Assembly: GCF_943181415.1 (NCBI RefSeq)
Contig: NZ_CALPBZ010000002.1
Coordinates: forward strand, 496,001 to 560,000
DNA length: 64,000 nucleotides
From: Microbacterium sp. Marseille-Q6648
Lineage (GTDB): Bacteria; Actinomycetota; Actinomycetes; Actinomycetales; Microbacteriaceae
Direction: 5' to 3'
In this document: positions 1 to 8,533 of the stretch, in pieces
Numbering within the stretch: the first letter of the stretch is position 1
Layout: each line of letters begins with the position of its first letter
Made by a program: the position numbers and the translations under genes
The notes under the pieces: generated by a model
The model's database searches: none
What the model saw: only the letters and a program-made list of their open reading frames with translations
What the model was told of the DNA's origin: nothing

Positions 1-414
1 CTCCTCGGGCGGCGTGTCGGGTCCGAGACCGCGAATCCAGTCGAGGATGCTCCACCGCTCGACGACCGCGTCCTGCTGCGCAGGCTCCACCCACTCGGCG
101 GTCCAGTCCTCGGGGTCGAGCAGGGCCGTGTCGAACGCGGCGGACGCCCACGGCGTCCACCCGCCCGGCGTGCGACTGCGCACCCGCCACGTGTAGGCGG
201 TGTTCGAGGCGAGCTCTTCGCCGCCGTAGGCGACGAGGGAGATCTGGGCGCTCTCGACGACGCCGGTCGCCCAGACGGTGCCACCCGCGGTCGCCACCTC
301 AAGCTCGTACCCCTCCTGACGGTGGTCGACGATCCACGAGAAGCGCGGATGCCGCGTGCCGACGCCGATCGGCGCACGCAGGTACTCCACCCGAAGCTCG
401 CGGCAGGTGCTCAT
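1..414 (-). CDS. alpha-L-rhamnosidase (GH78), N-terminal part, cut by window edge
   Basis: The first 138 codons read on the minus strand. The N-terminus runs LRVEYLRAPIGV followed by PRFSW, the typical opening of large GH78 alpha-L-rhamnosidases, with an Ig-like beta-sandwich repeat (TAYTWRVR, then WTAEW) before the catalytic part, which lies off the window. The ATG at 414 is preceded by GGGAG eight bases upstream. It begins 22 bp after the upstream FAH gene stops, so it is probably the next gene of that operon. Expected role: releasing terminal L-rhamnose from plant glycosides. The second GH78 gene at 6246 lacks this N-terminal domain, so the two are not simple duplicates. Confidence 0.85.
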   Translation of the reverse strand, partial: MSTCRELRVEYLRAPIGVGTRHPRFSWIVDHRQEGYELEVATAGGTVWATGVVESAQISLVAYGGEELASNTAYTWRVRSRTPGGWTPWASAAFDTALLDPEDWTAEWVEPAQQDAVVERWSILDWIRGLGPDTPPEE

Positions 415-436
415 CCGACCGTCTCCCGTCGCCGGC

Positions 437-1309
437 TCACCGTGCGGCGGTGAACCGCGTGGTCAGGGCGCCGATGCCTTCGATCTCGCTGACGAGGACG
501 TCGTCCGGCCCGATGAACCGCGGCGGGGTGCGGCGGTTGCCGATCCCCGACGGGGTGCCCGAGAAGATGAGGTCGCCAGGCAGGAGGGGGCAGACCGCCG
601 AGAGGCGCACGATCAGCTCGGGCACGTCATAGAGCATCATCGACGTCCGCGAGGACTGCATGCCCTCGCCCGAGAGCGAGCAACCGATCGCCAGGTCGTC
701 CTTGTCGGCGAACTCGTCGGGCGTGACCAGCCACGGCCCGGTCGGACCGAAGCCGGGGAATGACTTGCCGAGGCTGAACTGGGGTGCCGAGCCCTGCAGT
801 TGGGTGATCCGCTCCGAGAGGTCCTGGCCGATGGTGAGACCGGCGACGTGATCCCACGCCCGTTCGCGGTCGACGCGGTGGGCCTCGGGCCCGATGACGA
901 CGACGAGCTCGACCTCCCAGTCGACGTTGCCCTCGGGGAGTTCGACCACGGCATCCGGACCGACGATCGATGTCGGGAACTTCGTGAACGTCACCGGCAT
1001 GGAATCCGGCGGGTATCCGGCCTCGGCCGCGTGCTCGGCGTAGTTCAGGCCGATGGCGAACACCTGGCGCGGGCGCGGGACCGGGGCTCCCAGCCGAGCG
1101 ATGTCGAAGTCTTGGCGCGCGGCATCGCCGGCACCCGACGACCGGGCCGGGTCCTCACGGACGGCCGAAGCCCACGCGACGAACCCCTCCCACTCGTCGA
1201 ACAGCGATTGCGGGTCGGGACCGAAGCGGCCGTCCGAGGCGTCGTGGACGTCGACCGCGCCGGCCTCGAGGACGAGGACGGCGCGGCCGGCGAGATTGGC
1301 GAGCTTCAC
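437..1309 (-). CDS. fumarylacetoacetate hydrolase (FAH) family protein 1
   Basis: About 290 residues. The FAH C-terminal fold is clear: WEVELVVVIG near residue 131 supplies the metal-binding Glu pair E132/E134, and GQD near 161 supplies the Asp. These enzymes split C-C bonds of diketo acids or decarboxylate them using Mg2+ or Mn2+. The GTG at 1309 is chosen because it overlaps the upstream FAH stop as GTGA, a translational coupling layout; a longer frame upstream exists but would run deep into that gene. With the neighbouring rhamnosidase and two SDRs, a role as 2,4-diketo-3-deoxy-L-rhamnonate hydrolase is inferred. Cleavage of an aromatic ring-fission product is the alternative. Confidence 0.8.
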   Translation of the reverse strand: MKLANLAGRAVLVLEAGAVDVHDASDGRFGPDPQSLFDEWEGFVAWASAVREDPARSSGAGDAARQDFDIARLGAPVPRPRQVFAIGLNYAEHAAEAGYPPDSMPVTFTKFPTSIVGPDAVVELPEGNVDWEVELVVVIGPEAHRVDRERAWDHVAGLTIGQDLSERITQLQGSAPQFSLGKSFPGFGPTGPWLVTPDEFADKDDLAIGCSLSGEGMQSSRTSMMLYDVPELIVRLSAVCPLLPGDLIFSGTPSGIGNRRTPPRFIGPDDVLVSEIEGIGALTTRFTAAR

Positions 1310-2181
1310 CAGTCGACCCGCTGCGGGGCGGGCTCGCCGTAGCGGTCCTCCCACGAGATCACGGTGTTGCGGAGGGTCCCGATGCCGGTGATCTCGGCCT
1401 CGATCTCGTCGCCGGGCTTGAGGTAGAAGTCGAAGGGGTTCGGCTGCACCGCGGCCACGCCCGAGATCGTGCCGGTGGTGATGATGTCACCCGCGCTGTA
1501 GATCTGCGGCGAGTGGTAGGCCACCAGGTGAGGGAATTTGATGCGGGTCTGGTTCGTGTTGCCCTGCTGGCGCACCTCGCCGTTGACGCGCAGCTGCATC
1601 GGCAGTTCGTGCATGTCGGGAACTTCGTCTCGCGTGACGATCCACGGGCCGATCGGGCAGAACGTGTCGATGCCCTTCGAGAAGGAGAAGACACCCGATT
1701 CCATCTCTTTGCGCTGGATGTCGCGCGCGGTGATGTCGTTGAACACCGTGAACCCGGCGATGTAGTCGTCCGCCTCGTCGGGGCCGAAGAACTTGCCCGG
1801 CTTGCCGATGATGATGCCGAGCTCGAGCTCGTAGTCGAGTTCTTTCGTGAGGCCCTCGGGGTAGACGATGTCGTCGTCCGGTCCGATGATCGCGTCGACG
1901 TTCTGGAAGAACACGATCCCCTTGTGCACCGGGTGGGACCAGTCGACGGCGGTGAGCTCGTTGTGGTGGTCGGCGAAGTTGCCGGCTGTGTGGAAGAACT
2001 TCTTGGGGCGGATGGGCGCCTCGAGCTTCACGTCGGCGTAGGCGAGCCGCTCGCCGGTCTCGCGGACGTCGCCGCCGCGCTCGAAGTACTCGCGGGTCGA
2101 GGGCACGTCCAGTTCGAGGACCACGCCCTCTTCGAGCTCGAGACGACCCACGCGGCCGCCGTCGAAGGTGATGAGTTTCAT
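1306..2181 (-). CDS. fumarylacetoacetate hydrolase (FAH) family protein 2
   Basis: 291 residues, an FAH-superfamily hydrolase with metal ligands visible as DYELELG (E118/E120) and NDITARD (D149). The ATG at 2181 has AGGAG six bases upstream. It is only distantly similar to the downstream FAH protein (different N-terminal half), so the pair is more likely to act on different substrates or form a hetero-complex than to be a recent duplication. It lies between an SDR gene (26 bp upstream) and FAH 1 (4-base overlap). In known L-rhamnose and L-fucose pathways an FAH enzyme cleaves the 2,4-diketo acid to pyruvate and lactate; that assignment here is inference from context. Confidence 0.82.
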   Translation of the reverse strand: MKLITFDGGRVGRLELEEGVVLELDVPSTREYFERGGDVRETGERLAYADVKLEAPIRPKKFFHTAGNFADHHNELTAVDWSHPVHKGIVFFQNVDAIIGPDDDIVYPEGLTKELDYELELGIIIGKPGKFFGPDEADDYIAGFTVFNDITARDIQRKEMESGVFSFSKGIDTFCPIGPWIVTRDEVPDMHELPMQLRVNGEVRQQGNTNQTRIKFPHLVAYHSPQIYSAGDIITTGTISGVAAVQPNPFDFYLKPGDEIEAEITGIGTLRNTVISWEDRYGEPAPQRVDW

Positions 2182-2207
2182 GTTTCTCCTTGGTTCGGCG
2201 TCGGCGC

Positions 2208-2999
2208 TCAGGCGCCGACCATGTTGAAGCCGCCGTCGGCGAGCAGGTACCCGCCGGTGAGGTGGGCGGACTCGTCGGTGGCGAGCCACAGGCACGTTCC
2301 GGCGACGAACTCGGGTGGCGGGATGACGCCCATCGGCGTCTGCGAGATGAGGACTTCGCGCCGGCCGCTCTTCCAGTCCTCGCGTTCGAGCAGCCGCTCG
2401 GTCTCCATGAAGCCGGGCGCGAAGGTGTTGACGCGCACCGCGGGGGCCAGCACCTTGGCGTAGGACTTGGTGATCCCGAGGATTGCGTATTTCGCCGCGG
2501 CGTACTGCGGGGCGCGGGGCGACCCGCGCACGATCACCGTCGAGCCGACGTTGATGATGTTGCCGTGGCCCTGCTCGAGCATGCGCTCGCCGAACTCGTG
2601 CGTCATCAGCAGCGTGCCCTTGACGTCGACGTCGACGACCGCGTCGAGCGCCTCCTGCGTCAGATCGCGCCACGACATCTGCTCGCTCGAGACGTCGCCG
2701 ACGTTGTTGACGAGCACGTCCAGCACCCCGAACGCGGCGAAGACCTCGTCGGCCATGCGCTTGATCTCGGCCCACGAGCCGATGTCACCCTGCACGAGGA
2801 TGCCGTCGCTGCCGGCTTCGCGAATGCGTTCGAGGGTCTTCTCGGCGCCCGCCTTCGACGAGCGGTAGTGCACGGCGACGCGCCCGCCCTCCTGGGCGGC
2901 GCGCACGGCGATCTCGGCACCGAAGCCGGTGCCGGCACCCGTGACGAGCACGGTCTTGCCCGCGAAGCGCGGGTAGATCTGCGGTGTGGAGTCGGTCAT
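2208..2999 (-). CDS. SDR family NAD(P)-dependent oxidoreductase 1
   Basis: 263 residues, a classical short-chain dehydrogenase. The TGAGTGFG dinucleotide-binding loop is at residues 20-27, NNVG at 98-101, catalytic Ser at about 153 and the YAAAK motif at 166-170. HYRSSKAG after the second strand suggests NADP preference, since a basic or Ser residue replaces the NAD-selective Asp. It is the second gene of the operon reading toward the rhamnosidase. A sugar-acid or sugar dehydrogenase (L-rhamnose 1-dehydrogenase or 2-keto-3-deoxy-L-rhamnonate 4-dehydrogenase) is the best guess from the FAH and rhamnosidase neighbours; the sequence alone does not fix the substrate. Confidence 0.85.
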   Translation of the reverse strand: MTDSTPQIYPRFAGKTVLVTGAGTGFGAEIAVRAAQEGGRVAVHYRSSKAGAEKTLERIREAGSDGILVQGDIGSWAEIKRMADEVFAAFGVLDVLVNNVGDVSSEQMSWRDLTQEALDAVVDVDVKGTLLMTHEFGERMLEQGHGNIINVGSTVIVRGSPRAPQYAAAKYAILGITKSYAKVLAPAVRVNTFAPGFMETERLLEREDWKSGRREVLISQTPMGVIPPPEFVAGTCLWLATDESAHLTGGYLLADGGFNMVGA

Positions 3000-3026
3000 A
3001 TGTCTCTCCTATCGTCCTTCGTCGTC

Positions 3027-3830
3027 TCAGACCAGCGTCCGGCCGCCGTCGATGTACATCACGTGGCCGGTGATGAACCCGGCGTGACGCGAAGACAGGA
3101 ACAGCGCGGGCCCGGTCAGCTCGTCGGGGGTGCCCAGGCGGCCGGCGGGCACGAGGCTTTCGAGGTCGGCGCGCTTGCCGGGCTTGGCCAGTTCACCCGC
3201 CGTGAGCGGGGTCTCGATGTATCCGGGGGCGAGCGCGTTGACCGTCACACCGGACGACGCCCACTCCCGCGCCATGACGCGCAGCAGCTGATTGATGCCG
3301 CCCTTCGACGCGGCGTACGGGCCGTGCGAGTGGTGGGCCAGCAGCCCCGAGACGCTCGACAAAGCCAGCACGCGGCCGTAGCCCTGGGCGACCATGTGTC
3401 GTCCTGCCGCCTGGGCGAGGCCGAAGACCGACGAGAGGTTCACGCGAAGGATGTGGTCCCATTCGTCCTCGGTGAACTCCAGGATCGGGCGACGGTCGTT
3501 GATGCCGACCGCGTGCAGCATGACGTCGAGCCCGCCGAGACGCCGGACGACCTCCGCGACGACGCGGTCGCCTGCGCCGTGCTCGGTGAGGTCTGCCTGG
3601 ATCAGCTGGTACGCCGCGCCGGCGGCCGCGAGCTCGCCACCGAGTGCGTCGAGCGTGCGCTGATCGCGGTCGACGACGGCCACCCGTGCGCCGGCTCCGG
3701 CGTAGGCGCGAGCACAGGCACCCCCGATGCCGCCGGCGCCGGCGATGAGAACGCGCGCGCCGTTCAGGCCCAGCCAGTCCGCGGCGGAGCTCGGGTCGTG
3801 CGTGGTCAACGCTTCGGACGTGGTCGACAT
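3027..3830 (-). CDS. SDR family NAD(P)-dependent oxidoreductase 2
   Basis: 267 residues. GAGGIGG (31-37) is the cofactor loop, VVDRD (52-56) has the acidic residue typical of NAD(H) preference, Ser is at about 159 and YAASK at 172-176. It is the first gene of the minus-strand operon, with 27 bp to SDR 1. The two SDRs differ in predicted cofactor preference, which would fit two separate oxidation steps of one sugar pathway. A 25-bp operator-like motif lies 34 bp upstream of the start, between this gene and the divergent CMD gene. Confidence 0.85.
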   Translation of the reverse strand: MSTTSEALTTHDPSSAADWLGLNGARVLIAGAGGIGGACARAYAGAGARVAVVDRDQRTLDALGGELAAAGAAYQLIQADLTEHGAGDRVVAEVVRRLGGLDVMLHAVGINDRRPILEFTEDEWDHILRVNLSSVFGLAQAAGRHMVAQGYGRVLALSSVSGLLAHHSHGPYAASKGGINQLLRVMAREWASSGVTVNALAPGYIETPLTAGELAKPGKRADLESLVPAGRLGTPDELTGPALFLSSRHAGFITGHVMYIDGGRTLV

Positions 3831-3863
3831 GCGGCTTCCCTGCCTCTTCGCGATTTACAGAGC

Positions 3864-3888
3864 GAAAGTTGGTTTCGCTGAATGAACA
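3864..3888. promoter_or_regulatory. predicted operator, site 1 of a shared 25-bp motif
   Basis: Pattern GAAA-N5-TTTC-N4-AATGAACA. Around the first half there is a perfect inverted repeat GCGAAA-N5-TTTCGC at 3862-3878. It lies in the divergent region between SDR 2 and the CMD gene. The same pattern with identical spacing recurs at 16646-16670. The nearby IclR regulator (4542) is the obvious candidate to bind it; that is inference. Confidence 0.6.
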
Positions 3889-3947
3889 TAACCGCTAGAG
3901 TGGGGCGTGTCAATCGCGGCGGTTCGCGTCGCAGAAGTGAGGTCAGC

Positions 3948-4502
3948 ATGCCGCCGCGCGTCCGAGGCCTCGCGCCCGCCGAACTGACGACGGAGCAGAG
4001 CGCCCTGTACACCGCGATCACGTCGGGGCCCCGATCTCGCGGGCCCCAGCACTTCGCCCTCAGCGCGCCCGACGGGTCGCTGCGCGGTCCGTTCGATCTG
4101 ATGCTCCGCTCCCCCGCCGTCGGCGCCGCGCAGCAGGAGCTGGGCGCCGCGATCCGCTACCGCACCGCCCTCACCGACCGCCAGCGCGAGCTCGCGATCC
4201 TCCTCGTGGCAGCCCGCTGGGACAGCGCCTTCGAGCGCGAGTCGCACGAGCCGGTCGCCCTCGCCGCAGGTTTCAGCGACGACGACCTCCGCGCGATCCG
4301 CGCCCAGGACGTCTCGGTCTTCGGCGACGACGAGCACATCGTCGGCGTCACCGTGTCGGCACTCCTGGACGGCGATTTGTCCGACGACGAGTGGGGTGCG
4401 GCATCCGCAGCCCTCGGCCCCGAGGGGGTCTACGAGCTCACGGCGCTCGTCGGCTACTACGGAACCCTTGCGCTGCAGCTGCGGGTGTTCCGGGTCGGGT
4501 GA
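3948..4502 (+). CDS. carboxymuconolactone decarboxylase-like (CMD/AhpD fold) protein
   Basis: About 184 residues. The RQRELAILLVAARW stretch followed by E-x-SHEPVALAAG is the CMD-family signature; the CxxC of peroxidase-type AhpD proteins is absent. The ATG at 3948 (GTGAGG upstream) is preferred over 3882, whose codons would cover the operator motif. It diverges from the SDR/FAH/rhamnosidase operon and precedes the IclR gene by 39 bp, so it is probably co-regulated with sugar or flavonoid use. Members of this family are often orphan lyases or decarboxylases in aromatic clusters; the substrate is not known. It is not PcaC, which is encoded at 18150. Confidence 0.7.
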   Translation: MPPRVRGLAPAELTTEQSALYTAITSGPRSRGPQHFALSAPDGSLRGPFDLMLRSPAVGAAQQELGAAIRYRTALTDRQRELAILLVAARWDSAFERESHEPVALAAGFSDDDLRAIRAQDVSVFGDDEHIVGVTVSALLDGDLSDDEWGAASAALGPEGVYELTALVGYYGTLALQLRVFRVG

Positions 4503-4541
4503 GATTGCCCCGCCCCGTCGCAAGAGATACGGTTTCACACC

Positions 4542-5357
4542 ATGAAAGCCGACGAGTCCGCTGAGGTGGGCGGAGAAGCAGCCAAGACCGGCAGCCGCTA
4601 TCGCATCGAGGCCCTCGCGAAGGGGCTCGATGTGCTGCGGCTCTTCGACGAGACGGTCACGACACTCAAGCTCCGCGAGATCTGCGACCGCACCGGCATC
4701 CCGATGCCCACCGCGTTCCGGGTGGTGGCGACCCTCGAAGAGGGCGGCTATCTCGAACGCCTGCCCGACGGCAGCATCCGTCCCGGCGTCTCCGTGCTGC
4801 TGCTCGGCTCGGCCGCGCTGCGCGGATCGAGCCTGGTCCAGCTGAGCGAGCAGCCGCTGCGGCACCTCGCCGAGGAGTCCGGCGAGACCGTCAACCTCGG
4901 CGTACTCGTCGGCGACCAGGTGCTCTACCTCGCGCGGCTGCGCAACTCCGACCTGGTGACCGCGAACATCCAGGTCGGCTCCACCCTGCCGGCCGCCTAC
5001 ACCTCGATGGGCAAGCTGCTGCTCGCCTACCTCAGCGAGGCCGAGCTGAAGTCGACGCTCGCGACCCACGATTTCGGGGCGGATGCCGGCCCCAACGCCG
5101 CACGATCGCTGAAAGAGCTGCGTGAACGGCTCGCATCGATTCGCGAGCAGGGCTACTCGCTGCAGGATCAGGAGGTGGCGGCCGGACTTCGATCGGTGTC
5201 GGTGCCGGTCTTCGGCCGCGATGCGGCCAAGCCCGCGGCGGCGATCAATATCGCGGTCGCCTCGTCGCGTCATGACGTCGCGTCGCTCCGAGGCCCGCTG
5301 CTGACCCGGCTGCGAACCACGGCCGACGAGATCTCGCGACTGCTGCGCGCGACCTGA
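4542..5357 (+). CDS. IclR-family transcriptional regulator (glycoside/rhamnose locus)
   Basis: 271 residues with an N-terminal winged helix-turn-helix (LREICDRTGIPMPTAFRVVATLEEGGYLE, about residues 44-72) and a C-terminal IclR effector-binding domain (GDQVLYLARL, then SMGKLLLAYL). A possible -10 TACGGT lies 8 bases before the ATG, so the mRNA may have almost no leader. It ends 4 bp from the convergent esterase gene. Its position between operons A and B and beside operator site 1 makes it the likely regulator of rhamnoside uptake and breakdown, sensing a sugar acid or phenolic product. Confidence 0.88.
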   Translation: MKADESAEVGGEAAKTGSRYRIEALAKGLDVLRLFDETVTTLKLREICDRTGIPMPTAFRVVATLEEGGYLERLPDGSIRPGVSVLLLGSAALRGSSLVQLSEQPLRHLAEESGETVNLGVLVGDQVLYLARLRNSDLVTANIQVGSTLPAAYTSMGKLLLAYLSEAELKSTLATHDFGADAGPNAARSLKELRERLASIREQGYSLQDQEVAAGLRSVSVPVFGRDAAKPAAAINIAVASSRHDVASLRGPLLTRLRTTADEISRLLRAT

Positions 5358-5361
5358 GTCG

Positions 5362-6249
5362 TCACCGTGCCCGGACGGCATGCTCGAGCAGCTGCAGGGT
5401 GTGCTCCGCCGCCGGGTGGCCGATCTCATTGAGATAGCCGTGCATCGCGCCGCGCTCGCGCACGACCCGGACGTCGACGCTCGCCGCCGCCAGCTCGGCC
5501 GCGAACGCCTCGCCCGAGGGCCGTAGGCTGTCGAGCTCGGCGTTGACGATCAGCACCTCCGGCAGGCCGACGAGGTCGTGTCCGCCCGGGAACGCGTAAC
5601 CGTCGGGGTCGTGACCGTCGGGCAGATAGTTGCGGTTTATCGCCGCCCGGCTCTCGGGCGTGAACAGGCGCGCCGGCGGAACGCCCTCGAGAAGCTCGGC
5701 GGTCTCGTCGTTCGGGTCGAGGATGCCGTCGTGAAGCGACGGGTAGACGAGCGCGAGCACGCGTGGCGCCGTCGTACCGCGGTCGCGCAGCCGCATCGCG
5801 GCACCCGCAGACAGGTTCGCGCCGGCGCTCGCACCGCCGAGCGAGACGCGCTCGGGGTCCGCACCGTAGGTGCGCGCGTTCTCCACCGCCCAGTCGAAGG
5901 CGGCGACGATCTGCAGGTTTGCGACCGGGAAGCGCGCCCGGGGGCCCGCCGCCTCCATCTCGGCGCGGATCTCTTCGGGAGAGGGGATGTCCGCGTCGGG
6001 GTCGGGCGGGCCGAGCACCTCGAGCGCGTCGAGGGGCGCCAGCGTGTAGTCGACCGAGACCACCGTGATGCCGGCGGCGCTGAGACGCCGGCCGACCTGA
6101 TCGGCTTCGGGCATCTCGAGCGTCCCGAACATGAACGCGCCGCCGTGCAGCCAGACGAGCATCGCGCCGTTCGGCTCGGAAGCGGGATAGACCCGCACCC
6201 GGAAGTCGTGACCGCCACCCTGCAACGCCACGTCGTGTGTCTCTGTCAT
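5362..6249 (-). CDS. alpha/beta-hydrolase, HSL-type esterase
   Basis: 295 residues of the hormone-sensitive-lipase esterase group: oxyanion motif HGGAF (35-39) and nucleophile elbow GASAG with Ser at 141; the Asp/His pair lies near NAELDSLRPS and the HGYLNE segment. No signal peptide, so cytoplasmic. Its ATG overlaps the stop of the GH78 gene (ATGA, 6246-6249), giving last position in operon B. Such esterases take small acyl or aryl esters. In this setting it could deacylate decorated flavonoid glycosides or hydrolyse the quercetinase depside product, a role that the other esterase at 8534 could equally fill. Confidence 0.85.
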   Translation of the reverse strand: MTETHDVALQGGGHDFRVRVYPASEPNGAMLVWLHGGAFMFGTLEMPEADQVGRRLSAAGITVVSVDYTLAPLDALEVLGPPDPDADIPSPEEIRAEMEAAGPRARFPVANLQIVAAFDWAVENARTYGADPERVSLGGASAGANLSAGAAMRLRDRGTTAPRVLALVYPSLHDGILDPNDETAELLEGVPPARLFTPESRAAINRNYLPDGHDPDGYAFPGGHDLVGLPEVLIVNAELDSLRPSGEAFAAELAAASVDVRVVRERGAMHGYLNEIGHPAAEHTLQLLEHAVRAR

Positions 6250-8498
6250 GCCATCACTCCTTCACTCGAGGCGCGGACGTGGGTGCCCGCACCGAGGACT
6301 TCTTCCTTCCGCCCCGGAAGTCGCAGCACGGCCTCGGCCCCCGCGGGCACGGTGACCTCGACGCGCATTCCGGCATCCCCGAGATCCCACCGCACCGCCG
6401 CGCGTCCGTAGGGGGTCTGCAGACCCGTCTCGGCCCACGTGATCCCGCCGCCGGGCTGCGGCGCGATCAGGATGCGACGGTAGCCGGGTTCGAGCGGCGC
6501 GAGTCCGCCGACCGTGCGGTGCATCCAGTCCGCGACAGCGCCGAACGCGTAGTGGTTGAAGGAGGTCATCTCGCCGGGGTTGATCGAGCCGTCCGGCAGC
6601 ATCGAGTCCCAGCGCTCCCAGATGGTGGTCGCACCCATCGTGACGGCGTACAGCCATGACGGCGCTTCGCGCTGCAGCAGCAGGGCATAGGCGTCGTCGA
6701 GGTGCCCCGTCGTGGTGAGCGCGTCGCACACGAACGGGGTTCCGGCGAAGCCGGTGCTGATGCGATGGTCCGCCGCACGCACGAGTTCGGCGAGGCGGTC
6801 GCCTGCTCTCCGGCGGTCGGCGTCGTCGAGGAGTCCGAAGGCGATCGCGAGCGCGTACGCGGTGGCGCTGTCGCTCTCGACGCGGCCGTCCCGCACGTAC
6901 CGGGCGCGGAACCCCTCGCCGATGCGGTCCCGCAAGGCGGCGAACTCCGCCGCGTCCGCGGACTCACCGAGGATCTCGGCGGCTTCCGCCACCATCGTCG
7001 CCGTCCGGAACGCACTGGCCGTGGCCACCACTTCGGCCGGGGCTTTGGACTTGCCCGGGTCGTCGGCGGGGGCGTCCGGGTCGAGCCAGTCACCGAATTG
7101 GAAGCCGGTGTCCCAGACGGCGTCGGGAGCCAGCGCGGCGGCCACGCTGCGGGTGTGCGCGGTCATGAGCGGGTAGGCCTCGCGCAGCGTCCGCTCATTC
7201 CCGTAGGCCTGCCACAGCGCCCACGGCACCCACACCGCAGCGTCGCCCCATACGGCGGTCGCGCCGGGCTCGGGAAAGCCGGTGTCGAGATACTTCATGA
7301 CATTCGGCACGACGACGGGCACGGAGCGCTCCGGGGTCGCCCGCCGCTCGAGCTCGACGTCGACGAGCCAGTCGGCCAGGAACGACTCGACGTCGCCGAG
7401 GAACGCGGCGGTCGGGGCGAACACGGCCAGATCGCCGGTCCAGCCCAGGCGCTCGTCGCGCTGGGGGCAGTCTGTGGGGACGCTCAGGAAGTTGCCCTTC
7501 ATGCCCCAGGCGACATTCTCATGCAGTCGGTCGAGCTCGGGATTCGAGCAGGCGAACGATCCGATGGGCTCGATATCGGTGCCCACCACGACGGCGGTGA
7601 GCGCCGACGGGTCGAGGTCGCCCGGCCAGCCGGTGACCTCGGCGTACCGGAAGCCGTGGAAGGTCAACGTCGGCTCGAACACGTCGTCGCCGCCCGACAG
7701 GATGAAGCGATCGGTCGCCTCGGCGCGCCGCAGGGGGCGCGTGCCGAGTTCGCCGTGCTCGAGCACCTCGGCATGACGCAGCACGATCTCGGTGCCGACC
7801 GGTCCCGAGACCTGCACCCGCACGAAGCCGACGAGGTTCTGGCCGAAGTCGACGAGCGTCTTCCCGGCGGGCGACGTCCAGATGCGCTCGACGGCGCGCT
7901 CGCCCAGCCGCCGCACCGCGGGCGAGGTGCGGGGGACGAGCCGCTGCGGGTCGACCTCGACCGTCGCGACGGCATCCCAGCCGGAATCGTCGAACCCGGG
8001 ATGCTGCCAGCCCGAGTCCCCGAGCCGCGCGTCGATGGTCTCGCCGTTGTAGAGATCGTCGGCGAGAACCTCGCCCGTCGACGCCCGCCACGAGCCATCG
8101 GTTCCGACCGTCTGCACGTGGCCGTCTGCGAACTGCACTTCCAGCTCGGCATAGCCGGCGCGTTCGTCGCCGTACACCGCGCGCTGGCCGGTGAACCCGA
8201 GCCACCCGCGATACCAACCGTTGCCGAGCCGCAGGGCGATGACCGTGCGTTCGGTGACGGCATCCGTCACGTCGTGCTCGATGACCCGCACGCGCCATTC
8301 GTAGCTCGTCCATCCGGGCGCGAGCAGCTCGTCCGAGGTCGGGATGCCGTTCACCCACGACTCGACGACACCGAGAGCGCTCGTACGCAGCGTCGCCCGG
8401 GCGACCGCGCCGTGGCCTTCGTCGAGCGCGAACTCGCGGCGCAGCAACGGCGCAGCGTCGGTCGGATGCAAGGGGGCGATCATCGTCGCGTGAGTCAT
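6246..8498 (-). CDS. alpha-L-rhamnosidase (GH78)
   Basis: About 750 residues. The hallmark GH78 motif DCPQRDERLGWTGDL is at residues 343-357 with the catalytic acid Glu inside it, preceded by HGFRYAEV (281-288), and the (alpha/alpha)6 barrel follows. It starts at the rhamnosidase N domain (WVNG at 48) and lacks the additional N-terminal Ig-like module seen in the partial GH78 at 1-414. No signal peptide, so intracellular, which fits import of intact glycoside by the ABC system. The ATG at 8498 has GAGAGGACC upstream; a longer frame upstream overlaps another gene and is rejected. Likely substrates are rutin, quercitrin or similar rhamnosides. Confidence 0.92.
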   Translation of the reverse strand: MTHATMIAPLHPTDAAPLLRREFALDEGHGAVARATLRTSALGVVESWVNGIPTSDELLAPGWTSYEWRVRVIEHDVTDAVTERTVIALRLGNGWYRGWLGFTGQRAVYGDERAGYAELEVQFADGHVQTVGTDGSWRASTGEVLADDLYNGETIDARLGDSGWQHPGFDDSGWDAVATVEVDPQRLVPRTSPAVRRLGERAVERIWTSPAGKTLVDFGQNLVGFVRVQVSGPVGTEIVLRHAEVLEHGELGTRPLRRAEATDRFILSGGDDVFEPTLTFHGFRYAEVTGWPGDLDPSALTAVVVGTDIEPIGSFACSNPELDRLHENVAWGMKGNFLSVPTDCPQRDERLGWTGDLAVFAPTAAFLGDVESFLADWLVDVELERRATPERSVPVVVPNVMKYLDTGFPEPGATAVWGDAAVWVPWALWQAYGNERTLREAYPLMTAHTRSVAAALAPDAVWDTGFQFGDWLDPDAPADDPGKSKAPAEVVATASAFRTATMVAEAAEILGESADAAEFAALRDRIGEGFRARYVRDGRVESDSATAYALAIAFGLLDDADRRRAGDRLAELVRAADHRISTGFAGTPFVCDALTTTGHLDDAYALLLQREAPSWLYAVTMGATTIWERWDSMLPDGSINPGEMTSFNHYAFGAVADWMHRTVGGLAPLEPGYRRILIAPQPGGGITWAETGLQTPYGRAAVRWDLGDAGMRVEVTVPAGAEAVLRLPGRKEEVLGAGTHVRASSEGVMA

Positions 8499-8533
8499 GG
8501 TGGTCCTCTCGAGGTCGTGCGCGCGGTTCGGGT

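Noticed and set aside
1306-2181. FAH proteins as homoprotocatechuate or gentisate meta-pathway enzymes
   Set aside because: No extradiol dioxygenase or gentisate dioxygenase is nearby; rhamnosidase and SDR neighbours favour the sugar-acid route, though it is kept as an alternative.
2190-3881. Long plus-strand frame (563 codons) over the SDR genes
   Set aside because: It is antisense to two intact SDR genes with all motifs; long opposed frames are expected at this GC content.
3948-4502. A second pcaC
   Set aside because: Length, motif order and position differ from PcaC; only the CMD fold is shared.
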